Assembly (NCBI GenBank): GCA_900754695.1
Contig: CAAEDU010000092.1
Location: 1 to 7,341 of the forward strand
Direction of reading: 5' to 3'
Length of the DNA stretch: 7,341 nucleotides
DNA from: Clostridia bacterium
Lineage (GTDB): Bacteria; Bacillota; Clostridia; Christensenellales; CAG-917
The translations under genes were made by a program, and so were the position numbers. The number at the start of each line of letters is the position of its first letter. Within the stretch, counting starts at the first letter, position 1. A model generated the notes under the pieces. The model ran no database searches and was not told the DNA's origin. It saw nothing but the letters and a program-made list of their open reading frames with translations. Shown one piece after another: positions 6,169-7,341 of this stretch.

Positions 6169-6771
6169 ATGAATTTAGCAGAATACGAAAAGGTTAAGAA
6201 TCTAACCTATTTGGACTATTGTGATTACTTGCAACAAAAGTATGGTATCGGATTATGTAATTATATGACAAAATCATGGAATAAAAATGCAAAAGTTTCG
6301 CGAACGAATGATGGATTGATAGCGCACCACAAGTATGAAGACCATGCCATCATGTTATCAAATAAGGAATATGCTATGCAAAATCCTTACGAATGGCAAT
6401 TAGCGGAAAATATTGTTTACTGCGACTACTTAGAACATTTATTTTTACATATTTTAATTTGCGAATATCCGTCTCAAAATCGAAATCAACGTGAGGCAGT
6501 CGGAATCGGCGGTGTTATTAATTTCATAGTTCCTGAATTGAACGACGTATATAGCGGATGGCAACCAAAGCAACAGTGGCGCAAAAATTGCCACGATTTA
6601 ATCATCAATGACAAAGATGTGTATTTGGTCTTACTAAAAAGGTTTAAGACATCGTGTAAACATTATCCATTCTATACAAAGAAATGTCTTCACACTAGTT
6701 ATAATGAACAGTTTGGATTATGGTCACGCAAACAAAATACAAAACTGTTTAAGGAAATTGAAGCCTTATAA
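6169..6771 (+). CDS. AT-rich hypothetical protein, possible HNH-like nuclease
   Basis: This 200-residue protein is not firmly recognised. AGGGGGG (6155-6161) sits 7 bases before the ATG. The centre has GLIAHHKYED (49-58), then P73, Q77 and VYCDYLEHLFLH (83-94). A His pair, then a polar residue and a final His near a Cys is reminiscent of the HNH/His-Me finger layout, and I recall similar uncharacterised proteins in Firmicutes with an HH...YCxYLEHxxxH pattern. The C-terminal half is Lys-rich, with KRFK (157-160) and CKHYPFYTKKC (163-173), compatible with nucleic-acid binding. No membrane segment or signal is seen. Codons are AT-rich (AAA, TTA, GAT, AAT), unlike all other genes here, which suggests horizontal acquisition. 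It stands alone after a tRNA gene. The HNH reading is inference; gene reality is likely, function low confidence. Confidence 0.72.
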   Translation: MNLAEYEKVKNLTYLDYCDYLQQKYGIGLCNYMTKSWNKNAKVSRTNDGLIAHHKYEDHAIMLSNKEYAMQNPYEWQLAENIVYCDYLEHLFLHILICEYPSQNRNQREAVGIGGVINFIVPELNDVYSGWQPKQQWRKNCHDLIINDKDVYLVLLKRFKTSCKHYPFYTKKCLHTSYNEQFGLWSRKQNTKLFKEIEAL

Positions 6772-6855
6772 TATAAGGCGATTGTTGCATAATCAAAAAA
6801 GCTATATAGATAAGGAATTTATTTTACGCTACCACTTCTCCTCCAAACCGAGGAT

Positions 6856-6878
6856 AAGGGCGCATCTTGCGCCTTTTC
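6856..6878 (+). terminator. Intrinsic terminator after the AT-rich gene
   Basis: GGCGCA (6859-6864) pairs with TGCGCC (6868-6873) around TCT, with AAG before it and TTTTC after it. It lies about 85 bases after the stop at 6771 and is the first T-tailed hairpin downstream. Confidence 0.65.
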
Positions 6879-7151
6879 TTCATGCGTCGGACTTCGGTCA
6901 TTTATGTCTTGGTAAATTTCATCGTTTTCGCATTCGAAAGAACACGATATGCAACCCTTCTGCTGCATCATTATTATCCACTAAACCTAAAACGAGCCGC
7001 TTTGAATGCAAGTCGCTTCAGGTTTTCTTTTGTTTTTGATGGTGAGCGCTATTTCTAAGATAATGTATCGTGCAGCCGTTATGTAATGATCGGGAAGAGG
7101 AAATCGTCGCCGAGAGGGGTAGTTGTCGCATCCTTTTCATACGCTTTAATT
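6879..7151. other. Gene-free stretch of intermediate base composition
   Basis: No confident gene is seen on either strand. On the minus strand there are short frames: a 50-codon frame from ATG at 6971 to the stop at 6819-6821, with CISCSFEC near its start, and an overlapping basic frame reading TEVRRMKKRRKMRPYPRF. Neither has a convincing ribosome binding site, and the first reads through the terminator hairpin. Plus-strand frames here also lack ribosome binding sites. It may be the remains of acquired DNA. Confidence 0.35.
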
Positions 7152-7180
7152 AAAAAGCGCGGGAGTATCGCCGCACTTTT
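7152..7180 (-). terminator. Minus-strand intrinsic terminator of the right-edge gene
   Basis: In the minus-strand RNA, AAAAGUGCGG and CCGCGCUUUU form a 10-bp stem with one U-G wobble around an 8-base loop, ending in a U run. On the plus strand the same position is a C-A mismatch, so the structure is oriented for the minus-strand gene ending at 7206, 25 bases away. Confidence 0.75.
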
Positions 7181-7205
7181 GTGGTTTTTGTGAGATTTGT
7201 AGCGA

Positions 7206-7341
7206 TCAGCCCATGGCGTGGAGGGGGATCGCGGCGCCGAAGACGATGCAGAGCATGAAGCACGCCATGCCGACGAGGAAGGCGACCGCGGAGAAGAAGA
7301 GGCTCAGCCTTGCGACGCCGGAGCGGGGCTTTGAGAGGGCG
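7206..7341 (-). CDS. Partial membrane protein (C-terminal end only)
   Basis: The minus strand carries an open frame from the window edge to a TGA at 7206-7208, giving the last 44 residues of a protein whose start lies outside. The visible part reads LSKPRSGVARLSL, then a strongly hydrophobic stretch of roughly 20-25 residues (FFSAVAFLVGMACFMLCIVFGAAI) split here as FFSAVAFLVGMAC and FMLCIVFGAAI, ending PLHAMG. This looks like one transmembrane helix preceded by a basic, positive-inside segment. Almost every codon ends in C or G, matching the other chromosomal genes, and an oriented terminator follows. The family cannot be named from so little. The opposite strand is also open but lacks the bias and has no ribosome binding site. 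Confidence 0.7.
   Translation of the reverse strand, partial: ALSKPRSGVARLSLFFSAVAFLVGMACFMLCIVFGAAIPLHAMG

Noticed and set aside
6704..7058. Plus-strand frames downstream of the AT-rich gene
   Set aside because: They begin inside that gene or in non-coding DNA, cross its terminator, lack ribosome binding sites and have no recognisable motifs.
1..7341. CRISPR array
   Set aside because: No regularly spaced direct repeats were found; the repeats present are inverted pairs.

Overview
The window looks like chromosomal DNA from a high-GC member of the Firmicutes (Clostridia), probably an anaerobe. This is an inference from four things: strong AGGAGG-type ribosome binding sites, textbook sigma-A promoters with 17-bp spacers, short intrinsic terminators after almost every unit, and a large flavin/Fe-S enoate-reductase-type enzyme. 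Most genes prefer codons ending in C or G. One gene (6169-6771) is strikingly AT-rich and looks acquired.

Layout. Positions 25-195 hold an elaborate multi-branched inverted repeat with no gene, resembling a REP- or MITE-like element. A sigma-A promoter (389-417) drives a two-gene unit: a VOC (glyoxalase/epimerase-fold) metalloprotein (468-989) and a 694-residue flavoprotein of the Old Yellow Enzyme / 2,4-dienoyl-CoA reductase / trimethylamine dehydrogenase superfamily (1071-3155), closed by a terminator at 3257-3282. A minus-strand gene for a LOG-like (SLOG/Rossmann) nucleotide-binding protein (3468-4034) has its own promoter and terminator. It is divergent from a PatA-like class I/II aminotransferase (4227-5414). 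Next come a tRNA-Ala(GGC) gene with promoter and an exceptionally long terminator hairpin, about 380 bases of gene-free DNA rich in inverted repeats, and the AT-rich gene for a possible HNH-like protein of unknown role. A further gene-free stretch follows. The right edge holds the 3' end of a minus-strand membrane protein gene with a terminator that folds perfectly only in the minus-strand transcript.

Working together. Only the VOC and OYE-type genes look like an operon. A VOC epimerase/lyase beside an enoate-reductase-like flavoenzyme suggests anaerobic transformation of an unsaturated or CoA-linked small molecule, but the substrate cannot be read from the sequence. The remaining genes look like separate transcription units. 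The most unusual items are the branched repeat at 25-195, the Cys-rich cluster and large loop insertion in the flavoenzyme, the 23-bp hairpin that starts on the tRNA CCA tail, and the AT-rich island after the tRNA.
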